Source: Deinococcus sp. LM3
GTDB taxonomy: Bacteria > Deinococcota > Deinococci > Deinococcales > Deinococcaceae
Assembly (NCBI RefSeq): GCF_002017875.1
Contig: NZ_MUFV01000001.1
Coordinates: 310,001-374,000, forward strand
Direction of reading: 5' to 3'
Length of the DNA: 64,000 nt
In this document: in pieces, positions 53,586 to 64,000 of the stretch
How positions within the stretch are numbered: position 1 is the stretch's first letter
Layout of the letters: the number at the start of each line of letters is the position of its first letter
Made by a program: the position numbers and the translations under genes
Notes under the pieces: model-generated
Database searches by the model: none
What the model saw: the letters and a program-made list of their open reading frames with translations, nothing else
Told to the model about the DNA's origin: nothing

Positions 53586-54264
53586 CCAGACCGGCGAACG
53601 GTTCCCACCACGCCGCTGCCAGCGAGCCGCGCTGCGCCTGCGCGTGGGCCTCGTCGGGGCGGTCCAGGGCCAGCAGGGCCAGCACGCGCGCCGGGCTGCC
53701 GGGTTCGCCCCGGTCCAGGGCCTTGGCGGCGGTCGCGGCAGCCTTACGGGCGTTCAGGGGCCGCTGCGCGTGTGCCAGGACGGCCAGCAGGTGCGGGTCG
53801 GCAGGCTGGCCGGTCAGTTCGGCGACCTTCAGGCCCTCGGCCAGGGAGCGCAGGGCCGCGAAGTGCGCCGCGCGATCGGCGCCGCTCAGGTCCTGCTCGG
53901 CGTTCAGGATTGCGGCGGCGATCAGGGCGTTCCCGTCGCCTTCCGCGCGGGCCAGCCGAGCGGCGTGCGCGGCCAGGGCGGCGGCGTCCGGGGCGCGGTC
54001 CAGACGGGCCGCTCGGGCATGCAGAACCGCCGGGCGGGCCGTATCGGGCTGGCCACGCAGTTCCTGCCGGGCCGCTCCGGTGCTCCCCAGTCGCAGGTAC
54101 GCGGCCGCGCGGAGCAGCGGCTCGGCCGACCAGTCGAGGGTCAAGTGCGGGCGGCCGAGCCGCAGGGCGTGCGCTCCCGCGTGGGTGCGGTCGCCGGGGG
54201 GCAGGATCGCGAGGGCCGCGCGGGCCTCCGAGTCACCGAGGGTCAGGGCGGCCGTCAGGTCCAT
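53524..54264 (-). CDS. Ala-rich helical repeat protein, hypothetical
   Basis: A 246-residue soluble protein beginning MDLTAALTLGDSEARAAL. It is very rich in Ala, Leu and Arg in a TPR-like helical pattern (LRAAAYLRLGSTGAARQELRGQ, LAVLAHAQRPLNARKAA). No catalytic motif. Its 3' end overlaps the kinase gene by 62 bp on the opposite strand. I could not name a family. Confidence 0.65.
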   Translation of the reverse strand: MDLTAALTLGDSEARAALAILPPGDRTHAGAHALRLGRPHLTLDWSAEPLLRAAAYLRLGSTGAARQELRGQPDTARPAVLHARAARLDRAPDAAALAAHAARLARAEGDGNALIAAAILNAEQDLSGADRAAHFAALRSLAEGLKVAELTGQPADPHLLAVLAHAQRPLNARKAAATAAKALDRGEPGSPARVLALLALDRPDEAHAQAQRGSLAAAWWEPFAGLVSAARPPATTPGTDGTAADG

Positions 54265-54404
54265 CACGCCCGACACTATGCCACCGGCAAGGGGCCACCG
54301 GCGCGAGGCCACTGGCAGAGGGCCAGCCGCAGAGGGTCACGCGGGAGCGCAAGCGCCATACCCGGACGCGATGTGCGCGGGGCGGATGCGGCCCGGCAAC
54401 GGGG

Positions 54405-54608
54405 TCAGGCGCTGAGGGCCAGATCCAGTCCCAGGAAACGCCACAGCGAGCGGCGCGGGACGCGCAGGCCGCTGGGATGCTCGACCGCGCCGAGGCGACC
54501 GTCGCGGATCCAGCGGCGGACGGTGCGTTCGTGGGTGCCGGTGAAATCGGCCACTTCGCTGACTTTCAGGAGTTTGGGCATGTTCTGGTACTGGTCGGAT
54601 AAGGTCAT
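54405..54608 (-). CDS. Small helix-turn-helix DNA-binding protein (HTH_17/excisionase-like)
   Basis: A 67-residue protein with GAGGAGG before its ATG. LLKVSEVADFTGTHERTVRRWIRDGRLGAVEHPSGLRVPRRSLWRFL is a MerR-like/excisionase-type winged HTH covering most of the protein (shown here only as key residues V16, T25, R31, W32). Such proteins are phage excisionases or chromosomal regulators; no integrase is near, so a regulator is likelier. An ACTTGCAC/GTGCAAGT inverted repeat upstream may be its operator. Confidence 0.85.
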   Translation of the reverse strand: MTLSDQYQNMPKLLKVSEVADFTGTHERTVRRWIRDGRLGAVEHPSGLRVPRRSLWRFLGLDLALSA

Positions 54609-54755
54609 GGTGCTGGCCTCCTCAAACGAACGTGGGGCCACCACACGGCAGCCCCACACACAAGTTCAGATTCTTCACGCTGGCGGTCTTGCCCGCGCCG
54701 CCCGGCCCGCCGCATCGGCGCGGCGTGTTCGGGAGGTGGGCGGTCACTCGTTTCA

Positions 54756-54795
54756 ACTTGCACAGAACTTACCACAGCCCCCGTCAAGTGCAAGT
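54756..54795. promoter_or_regulatory. Inverted repeat ACTTGCAC-N24-GTGCAAGT, operator candidate
   Basis: The two 8-bp arms at 54756-54763 and 54788-54795 lie about 150 bp upstream of the small HTH gene and between it and the divergent DUF554 gene. On the minus strand TTGCAC, 16 bp, TAAGTT makes a plausible promoter overlapping the arms. Both divergent genes could be controlled from here. Confidence 0.5.
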
Positions 54796-54835
54796 CAGGG
54801 TTGCCTTACCCGGACCTTCAGAATCGGCGGGACGC

Positions 54836-54841
54836 TACAGT
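54836..54841 (+). promoter_or_regulatory. -10 box TACAGT for DUF554 gene (leaderless)
   Basis: TACAGT ends 8 nt before the ATG and no ribosome binding site is visible. Confidence 0.55.
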
Positions 54842-54849
54842 CGGGGCCG

Positions 54850-55626
54850 ATGAGTCTCCTGACGCAACTTTCCGGAACGTTCGTGAACGTGGGCGCGGTG
54901 CTGCTGGGCACCCTGCTGGGCCTGACCATCGGCGGGCGACTGCCGGAACGCACGCAGCGCACGCTGCTTCAGACCCTGAGCCTGGTGACGCTGTTCATCG
55001 GGCTGGACATGGCAGGCAGCCTGAACCGCGTGCAGGGCGGCGCGGTGCCGGGCGTGATCCTGGCCCTGATCAGCCTCGCCGCCGGCGCCGTGATCGGCGA
55101 GGCGCTGGGAGTCGAGGAGGCCCTCGAGCGCCTGGGGCAGACCCTCAAGCGCCGGTTCCGGGGTGGCGGGCGGTTCACGGAAGGGTTCGTGGCGGCCAGC
55201 CTGCTGTTCTGCGTGGGGCCCATGACCGTGATCGGCGGCCTGCAGAACGGCCTGACCGGCGACAGCAGCACCTACGTCCTGAAAAGCACCCTGGACGGCA
55301 TCGCCGCGCTGGCCCTGGCCGGTGCGTACGGGGTGGGGGTGGGCTTCAGCGCCCTGACGGTCCTGCTGGTGCAGGGCGGCATCAGCCTGCTGGCCGGAAC
55401 GTTCGCGGCCGGGCTGCTGGGCGGCGCGGACCCGCAGGTGCTGAAAACCAACCCGTACGTGCTGCTGATCACCGGGGCGGGCGGCCTGACCATCATCGGC
55501 ATCAGCTGGAACCTGATGCTGGCCGGGCTGGGGTTCGAGGACCGCCGAGTGCGGGTCGGCAGCCTGCTGCCCGCGCTGCTGCTCGCGCCGCTGGCGCTGT
55601 GGGCCGTGACCCGCCTGGGAGGATGA
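54850..55626 (+). CDS. DUF554-family membrane protein
   Basis: A 258-residue protein with about seven helices. The N-terminal GTFVNVGAVLLGTLLGLTIGGRLPERTQ and LFCVGPMTVIGGLQNGLTGDSSTYVLKSTLDGIAALALA are the YdfK/DUF554 signature. The family is probably a transporter with no proven substrate. Promoter is leaderless and close to the operator-like repeat above. Confidence 0.92.
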   Translation: MSLLTQLSGTFVNVGAVLLGTLLGLTIGGRLPERTQRTLLQTLSLVTLFIGLDMAGSLNRVQGGAVPGVILALISLAAGAVIGEALGVEEALERLGQTLKRRFRGGGRFTEGFVAASLLFCVGPMTVIGGLQNGLTGDSSTYVLKSTLDGIAALALAGAYGVGVGFSALTVLLVQGGISLLAGTFAAGLLGGADPQVLKTNPYVLLITGAGGLTIIGISWNLMLAGLGFEDRRVRVGSLLPALLLAPLALWAVTRLGG

Positions 55627-55654
55627 GGACACCCCCCGGCCGCTGTGGTCGGCG

Positions 55655-56053
55655 TCAGAAGCGGCGCAGCTGTTCGCGCCACCAGACCCGCACCCATTCG
55701 CGGAACCGGGCGTAGTCCGCGCCGAGCAGCAGGCGCACCTTGCGGTCCTTCTCGGCGTTCGTGGCGGCGATCTTCGCGCGGGCCGTCCCGGAGTCCGGCG
55801 CGCTGGCCGACAGGGTCTCGCTGCCCGCCAGGCGCCGCAGTTCCCAGACCTGCGCGACCGTCAGGTCCAGCGTGGCGATCATCGCCTGGGCGTCGGCGCG
55901 GCCGGCCGGCAGGCGAAACAGCCGGGTCAGGACCGGCGCGGCGGGCCAGGGGTCCGGCGGAGCGGGGCGGCCTGCCGGAAGCACCCCGGCCGCTCCCGCG
56001 TTCCAGAGCAGCGTTCCCAGCAGCGCGCCCAGTGCGGTTCGGCGGGTGACCAT
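55655..56053 (-). CDS. Exported small hypothetical protein
   Basis: A 132-residue protein with MVTRRTALGALLGTLLWNAGAAG, a signal peptide with twin Arg. The mature part is helical (MIATLDLTVAQVWELRRLAG, AKIAATNAEKDRKVRLLLG) and basic. No family recognised. TAGGCT lies 6 nt before the ATG, giving a leaderless promoter. Confidence 0.75.
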   Translation of the reverse strand: MVTRRTALGALLGTLLWNAGAAGVLPAGRPAPPDPWPAAPVLTRLFRLPAGRADAQAMIATLDLTVAQVWELRRLAGSETLSASAPDSGTARAKIAATNAEKDRKVRLLLGADYARFREWVRVWWREQLRRF

Positions 56054-56059
56054 GCCGTC

Positions 56060-56065
56060 AGCCTA
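56060..56065 (-). promoter_or_regulatory. -10 box TAGGCT for a leaderless transcript
   Basis: TAGGCT on the minus strand ends 6 nt before the ATG of the exported hypothetical protein. Confidence 0.5.
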
Positions 56066-56289
56066 CCGCTGCCGGGAGCGCCGGCGCGGGGGCAGCGGGA
56101 TGAACGGGCCTTCAGGACTGTGCCAGCGGCTCCTCATGCTCCGCACTGAACGGCCAGCCGCCCTTCAGTTGACCTTCGGGATTCCTTGCGGCGTGGGCGC
56201 TGCTCAGCTGTGCGTCAGTTTCGCGCCCTACGGTGAACTCCTCAAGCACCCCTCACCCGAGGAATCCATGCGTTCACAAAGGAGACACC

Positions 56290-57588
<1,299 letters not shown>

Positions 57589-57619
57589 TCCAGGTCCAGG
57601 CGGGGCTCCTGCCTGCCGA

Positions 57620-57667
57620 CCAGACACGCCGCCACCCCACTGTCGTTCGGGGTGGCGGCGTGTCTGG
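57620..57667 (+). terminator. Strong terminator hairpin after the LGFP protein gene
   Basis: A perfect 19-bp stem (CCAGACACGCCGCCACCCC and its complement) with a 10-nt loop, starting 31 nt after the stop. Confidence 0.8.
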
Positions 57668-57958
57668 GGTACCGGCCCTCCGGTGATGAGTGCCATGAAC
57701 CGGGTGTTCAGGTGCGGGTCAGGCAGCAGAACTACTCTGACGCTACCCCAACAGGTTAATACCAGTCAGCCCGGCTGTTGGGTACCACGCGCCCGATCCG
57801 GGGACACCCTCACCTGCGCCCCCGCCACCCCCCGGCCTCCACCGCAACCCCACCGGCGCCGCACTGTGCGCGGCCCCCGGCGGGTGCCAATCAGCCCCCA
57901 GCAGACGGCGGCGCACCCCCCACCCCCGGGAGTGCGCCGCACACACGATCCGCCGCGT
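57668..57958. other. Intergenic region between LGFP gene and nspC
   Basis: About 290 bp with no supported gene. It contains an imperfect inverted repeat TACCCCAACAG (57744-57754) facing CTGTTGGGTA (57774-57783), and a GC-rich stem GGCGCAC/GTGCGCC (about 57910-57943) positioned to terminate nspC on the minus strand. Confidence 0.4.
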
Positions 57959-59182
<1,224 letters not shown>

Positions 59183-59189
59183 GCCCCAC

Positions 59190-59195
59190 AGCCTA
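59190..59195 (-). promoter_or_regulatory. nspC: -10 box TAGGCT for nspC (leaderless)
   Basis: TAGGCT on the minus strand ends 7 nt before the GTG start of nspC. Confidence 0.5.
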
Positions 59196-59266
59196 ACCGC
59201 TGCGGGGCGCGCCGAAGGTCAGCGGGCGTTCAGTGATCCCTGGGATCAGGGGCGCCGCCCGGCAGA

Positions 59267-59995
59267 TCACCCGGCAATGAATTTCAGGGTCTGTTCGGGG
59301 GTGCTGTCGTCGCGGGTCAGCGTCGGGACGATGGTGCTGGTGCTCAGGCCGGCGGCGTAGCGGACGTCCTCGCTGAGGCCCAGGCGGCTCAGGTGGGCGC
59401 CGTGACCGCTGCTGCCCAGCGCCTCCAGGGGGTTGCCGCCGTTGCGGCGCACGGTCAGGGCGATGCGGGCGCCGTCGTCGATGCTGAATTCACCCATGGC
59501 GAGCAGGTACTCGGCAATGACCCCGGCGGCGTACACGTCTTCCAGGCCGACGTGGTTGTCGGTGCCGGCGCACACGATGGCGATTTCCTCGGTGGCGGTG
59601 GCGCGGGCGCGGCGGGCGGCGGCGTGCGCGTTCGTGAGGGCCGCGAGGAACACGTGCTTGCCGCTCTGCGCGGCGGTGTGGGCGGCGCCGGTGCCGTTGG
59701 TGGTGTTCATGACGACCGTCTTGCCGGTGAAGTTCTGCCCGGCGGCCTCGACGGGGCTGTTTCCGAAGTCGAAGCCGGGGATGGGCAGGCCGCCGCGTTC
59801 CCCGCCGAGCAGGTAGGGGGTGCTTTCGCCTTCGGGTCGCAGGGCCAGGGCGACTTCGGGGGTGGCGGTCAGGAGCAGGGCGTCCGCGCCGCGTTCGAGG
59901 TACGCGACGGCGGTGGTGGTGGCGCGCAGCACGTCCATGATGACGACCACGTCGGGGTAGTTGCCGTGGGGAAGAAGATCGACGCGGAGGCGCAT
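59267..59995 (-). CDS. comB: 2-phosphosulfolactate phosphatase family protein
   Basis: A 242-residue ComB-fold protein with VVIMDVLRATTTAVAYLERGA, GFDFGNSPVE, VVMNTTNGTGA and VCAGTDNHVGLEDVYAAGVIAEYL, all typical. In methanogens ComB dephosphorylates phosphosulfolactate for coenzyme M; bacterial members' roles are less clear. It starts one base after the rpe stop, so the two form an operon. Confidence 0.92.
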   Translation of the reverse strand: MRLRVDLLPHGNYPDVVVIMDVLRATTTAVAYLERGADALLLTATPEVALALRPEGESTPYLLGGERGGLPIPGFDFGNSPVEAAGQNFTGKTVVMNTTNGTGAAHTAAQSGKHVFLAALTNAHAAARRARATATEEIAIVCAGTDNHVGLEDVYAAGVIAEYLLAMGEFSIDDGARIALTVRRNGGNPLEALGSSGHGAHLSRLGLSEDVRYAAGLSTSTIVPTLTRDDSTPEQTLKFIAG

Positions 59996-59996
59996 G

Positions 59997-60671
59997 TTAC
60001 TTCAGGGCCTCGCGCAGGCGTTCCAGGCCGGCCTGGGCGCCGCCGGGACCGAAGACGGCGCTGCCCGCCACGAGGTTGCTCGCCCCGGCGTTCACGACGG
60101 CGCGGGCGTTGGTGGGGCCCACGCCGCCGTCGACCTGCAACTCGGCGGCGCTGCCGAGTTCGTCCAGCCAGCGGCGGACGGTGCGGATGCGCTCGAGGCT
60201 GTGCGGGATGAATTTCTGGCCGCCGAAGCCGGGGTTGACGCTCATGATCAGGACGAGGTCCACGTCGGGCAGGAGGGGGCGGAGCGTTTCGAGGGGCGTG
60301 CCGGGGTTGAGGGTCACGCCGGCCTTCTTGCCGAGTTCGCGGATCTGCTGGACGGCGCGGTGGATGTGCGGGGTGCTCTCGACGTGGACGGTCAGGCCGT
60401 CGGCTCCGGCGTCGGCGAAGTCGCGCAGGTAGCGTTCGGGGCGGTCGATCATGAGGTGGACGTCCATGAACAGGGGGCTGGCGGCGCGGGCGGCGGCGAG
60501 GATGGGGAGGCCGAAGGAGATGTTCGGCACGAACTGGCCGTCCATCACGTCAACGTGCGCCCAGTCGGCGCCGGCGATGGCCTGGAGTTCCTCGCCGAGG
60601 CGGCTGAAGTCGCTCGCGAGGAGGCTCGGGGCGAGAAGTACGCGCCGGGGGGTGTCGGATTCGGCAGTCAC
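59997..60671 (-). CDS. rpe: Ribulose-phosphate 3-epimerase
   Basis: A 224-residue TIM-barrel enzyme of the pentose phosphate pathway. LAPSLLASDFSRLGEEL, HVDVMDGQFVPNISFG, MDVHLMI, MSVNPGFGGQKFI and QVDGGV carry the metal and substrate residues. I take the GTG at 60671 (TAESDTPRR) because TAGACT lies 7 nt upstream, rather than an ATG eight codons earlier. Confidence 0.96.
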   Translation of the reverse strand: MTAESDTPRRVLLAPSLLASDFSRLGEELQAIAGADWAHVDVMDGQFVPNISFGLPILAAARAASPLFMDVHLMIDRPERYLRDFADAGADGLTVHVESTPHIHRAVQQIRELGKKAGVTLNPGTPLETLRPLLPDVDLVLIMSVNPGFGGQKFIPHSLERIRTVRRWLDELGSAAELQVDGGVGPTNARAVVNAGASNLVAGSAVFGPGGAQAGLERLREALK

Positions 60672-60678
60672 GCCGGTC

Positions 60679-60684
60679 AGTCTA
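60679..60684 (-). promoter_or_regulatory. rpe: -10 box TAGACT for rpe-comB (leaderless)
   Basis: TAGACT on the minus strand lies 7 nt before the GTG start of rpe and overlaps the alternative upstream frame. Confidence 0.55.
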
Positions 60685-60950
60685 ACATTCCTCACGTTAC
60701 GTCTGGAACAGACCCTCCGGGCTTTGTTCTACGTGAAATGAAATCCGGCGGGTTTGCACGCAACTGCCAACCCCCGCCCCGGCCCTGGTCCGGCCCCGGC
60801 TGTCACGCCGCCGGGAACGCCGGACCACGCGCACGACCCTAACGCACGTTTGGCCGCGTGGCATGATGGACGCATCAAGTTGCACGCCCGGCGCGCCCTG
60901 TGCGGCGCGGCGCTTCCCCTCCATTCCCGACCCGCCGGAGGTCCCCCTCA

Positions 60951-63101
<2,151 letters not shown>

Positions 63102-63138
63102 GTGCAACCTCTGCCGCCTCCCCCGCGTACCTGCCCGC

Positions 63139-63552
63139 ATGCTGAAGCGACTGAGGGCTGTGGTGGCGTGTGCCGTGCTGGGCATGGCGGGTGCGGTAGG
63201 TACAACCCTGCCCGCGCCGCCGGCGGGGCCGCCCGCGCAGGTGGGCGGACTGCGGGTGTGCGAGCGGGGCGACACGACGTACCTGCTGGACCGCTCGGGC
63301 CGGGTGCGGAGCCTGACATACATGCGGCTGGTGCCGGACAACCGGTTGTGGGTGCGGCAGAGTTACGACCGCGCCGGGCGTCTGACGGGGCTCAGCGTGA
63401 ACTGGAGTGGCTTCTCGGGTCGCCTGCTGGACGTGCGCGGCGCGTTCGACGCGCAGGGGCGACTGGTGAAGGAGACGGGCTTCCGGGCGCGGGACGTGAC
63501 GACGCCGCTGGGGTCGTACCTGCGCGCGGTGCCGAAAGGAGTGAAATGCTGA
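63139..63552 (+). CDS. Exported hypothetical protein
   Basis: A 137-residue protein with a signal peptide (LRAVVACAVLGMAGAVGTTLPAP). The mature part looks beta-rich with repeated short hairpin units (LLDRSGRVRSLTYM, SYDRAGRLTGLSVN, AFDAQGRLVKETGF) recalling RHS/YD-type or antitoxin MORN-like strands. No named family. Its stop overlaps the next gene. Confidence 0.72.
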   Translation: MLKRLRAVVACAVLGMAGAVGTTLPAPPAGPPAQVGGLRVCERGDTTYLLDRSGRVRSLTYMRLVPDNRLWVRQSYDRAGRLTGLSVNWSGFSGRLLDVRGAFDAQGRLVKETGFRARDVTTPLGSYLRAVPKGVKC

Positions 63553-64000
63553 AACAGACGCTGCTGGCGCTGTGCCTGACCGCGCCGCTGTCGGGTGGGG
63601 CGGCCCTGGCGGGCGGGACGGGCGGCCCGGTCACCCTTTCCCCTGCCGCGTCCGCGCGGGCGGTCGTGACCGGGAACGACGCGGCGCTGGGCGGGTGGCG
63701 GGCGTTCCAGGGCTCGTCCATGCCCTGCATCATGGACGCGTTCTTCGACGTGCAGACCTGGACGGACACGCGCGGCACGGTGCGGCGACTGGTGCTGCGC
63801 GCCGCGTCCGGCTGGAACCCGGACCGGACCGAGCAGCGCATCGACTGGGACGACGCGGGCCGCCCCCGCGCGTACAGCTGGGCGCTGCGCCGCGTGTCTG
63901 GTCAGGACACGGTGGCCGCGCGGATAGAGCTGCTGATCGGCCCCGACGGGCAGGTCGTGCAGACCCGCGAGTGGGGCGACGTGCAGCCCCAGGACCGCAT
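63546..64000 (+). CDS. Exported hypothetical protein (3' end outside window)
   Basis: Starts at ATG 63546, overlapping the upstream stop by 7 bp, and remains open to the window end (151 codons visible). A signal peptide (LALCLTAPLSGGAALAG) is followed by beta-rich sequence with D-x-G turns (IDWDDAGRPRAYSWAL, LIGPDGQVVQTREWG) like its neighbour, suggesting the pair are related and function together at the cell surface. Confidence 0.7.
   Translation, partial: MLKQTLLALCLTAPLSGGAALAGGTGGPVTLSPAASARAVVTGNDAALGGWRAFQGSSMPCIMDAFFDVQTWTDTRGTVRRLVLRAASGWNPDRTEQRIDWDDAGRPRAYSWALRRVSGQDTVAARIELLIGPDGQVVQTREWGDVQPQDR

Noticed and set aside
54405..54608. Small HTH protein as a prophage excisionase
   Set aside because: No integrase, attachment repeats or phage genes are visible within the window.

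Overview
The window is high-GC bacterial chromosome and almost certainly comes from a Deinococcus species. Three things support this: the gene content (Omp85/BamA, a DUF4384/LGFP surface protein, a system I cytochrome c maturation cluster, C-minus bL31), the many start codons lying 6-9 nt downstream of a TANNNT -10 box (leaderless transcripts, a known Deinococcus habit), and a dispersed ~135-155 bp intergenic repeat. Most of the window is ordinary core genome.

Layout. 1-6908: amino-acid transport and efflux (ABC binding protein and permease, a paired SMR efflux pump, a TipA-like MerR regulator, an AGCS symporter with an apparent frameshift, AzlCD). 7013-17931: PASTA pseudokinase, cysteine desulfurase, valS with a frameshifted Nudix gene behind a T-box leader, Deinococcus-type hypotheticals, ADP-ribosylglycohydrolase, bL31, thymidine kinase. 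18112-22117: GGDEF protein, receiver protein and a class A PBP. 22260-36454: cytochrome c maturation (thioredoxin-like, ccdA, ccmA, ccmB, then after a BTAD-type regulator and a subtilase, ccmC-D-E-F-G-H-I, a Rieske protein and a GNAT protein). 36485-43176: VWA lipoprotein, PfkB kinase, HD-GYP protein, panD, rqcH. 46855-64000: bamA, yggS, DivIVA-like, P450, phosphotransferase, small HTH, DUF554, DUF4384/LGFP protein, nspC, rpe-comB, methylmalonyl-CoA mutase, secreted hypotheticals.

The standout is an AT-rich island at about 43176-46350, between rqcH and bamA, bordered by broken transposase genes. Read on the minus strand it holds an unannotated 56-residue peptide with an acidic leader and a Cys/Pro/Gly-rich C-terminal half. 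A hairpin and three genes follow: a membrane M50-type metalloprotease (HELGH) with a possible small recognition domain at its N-terminus, an isoprenyl-diphosphate-synthase-like protein with both Asp-rich motifs, and a ~200-residue polytopic protein resembling transmembrane (Pyr4/DmtA1-type) terpene cyclases. I read this as a candidate ribosomally made, prenylated or terpenylated peptide system acquired by horizontal transfer. The last island gene stops on the rqcH start codon (TGATG).

Other points of interest are the repeat family, whose second hairpin covaries and one copy of which supplies the ribosome binding site and start of ccmA; the T-box before Nudix-valS; two probable single-base frameshifts in C-runs; a CcmI-TPR-cytochrome c fusion; and the number of predicted leaderless promoters.
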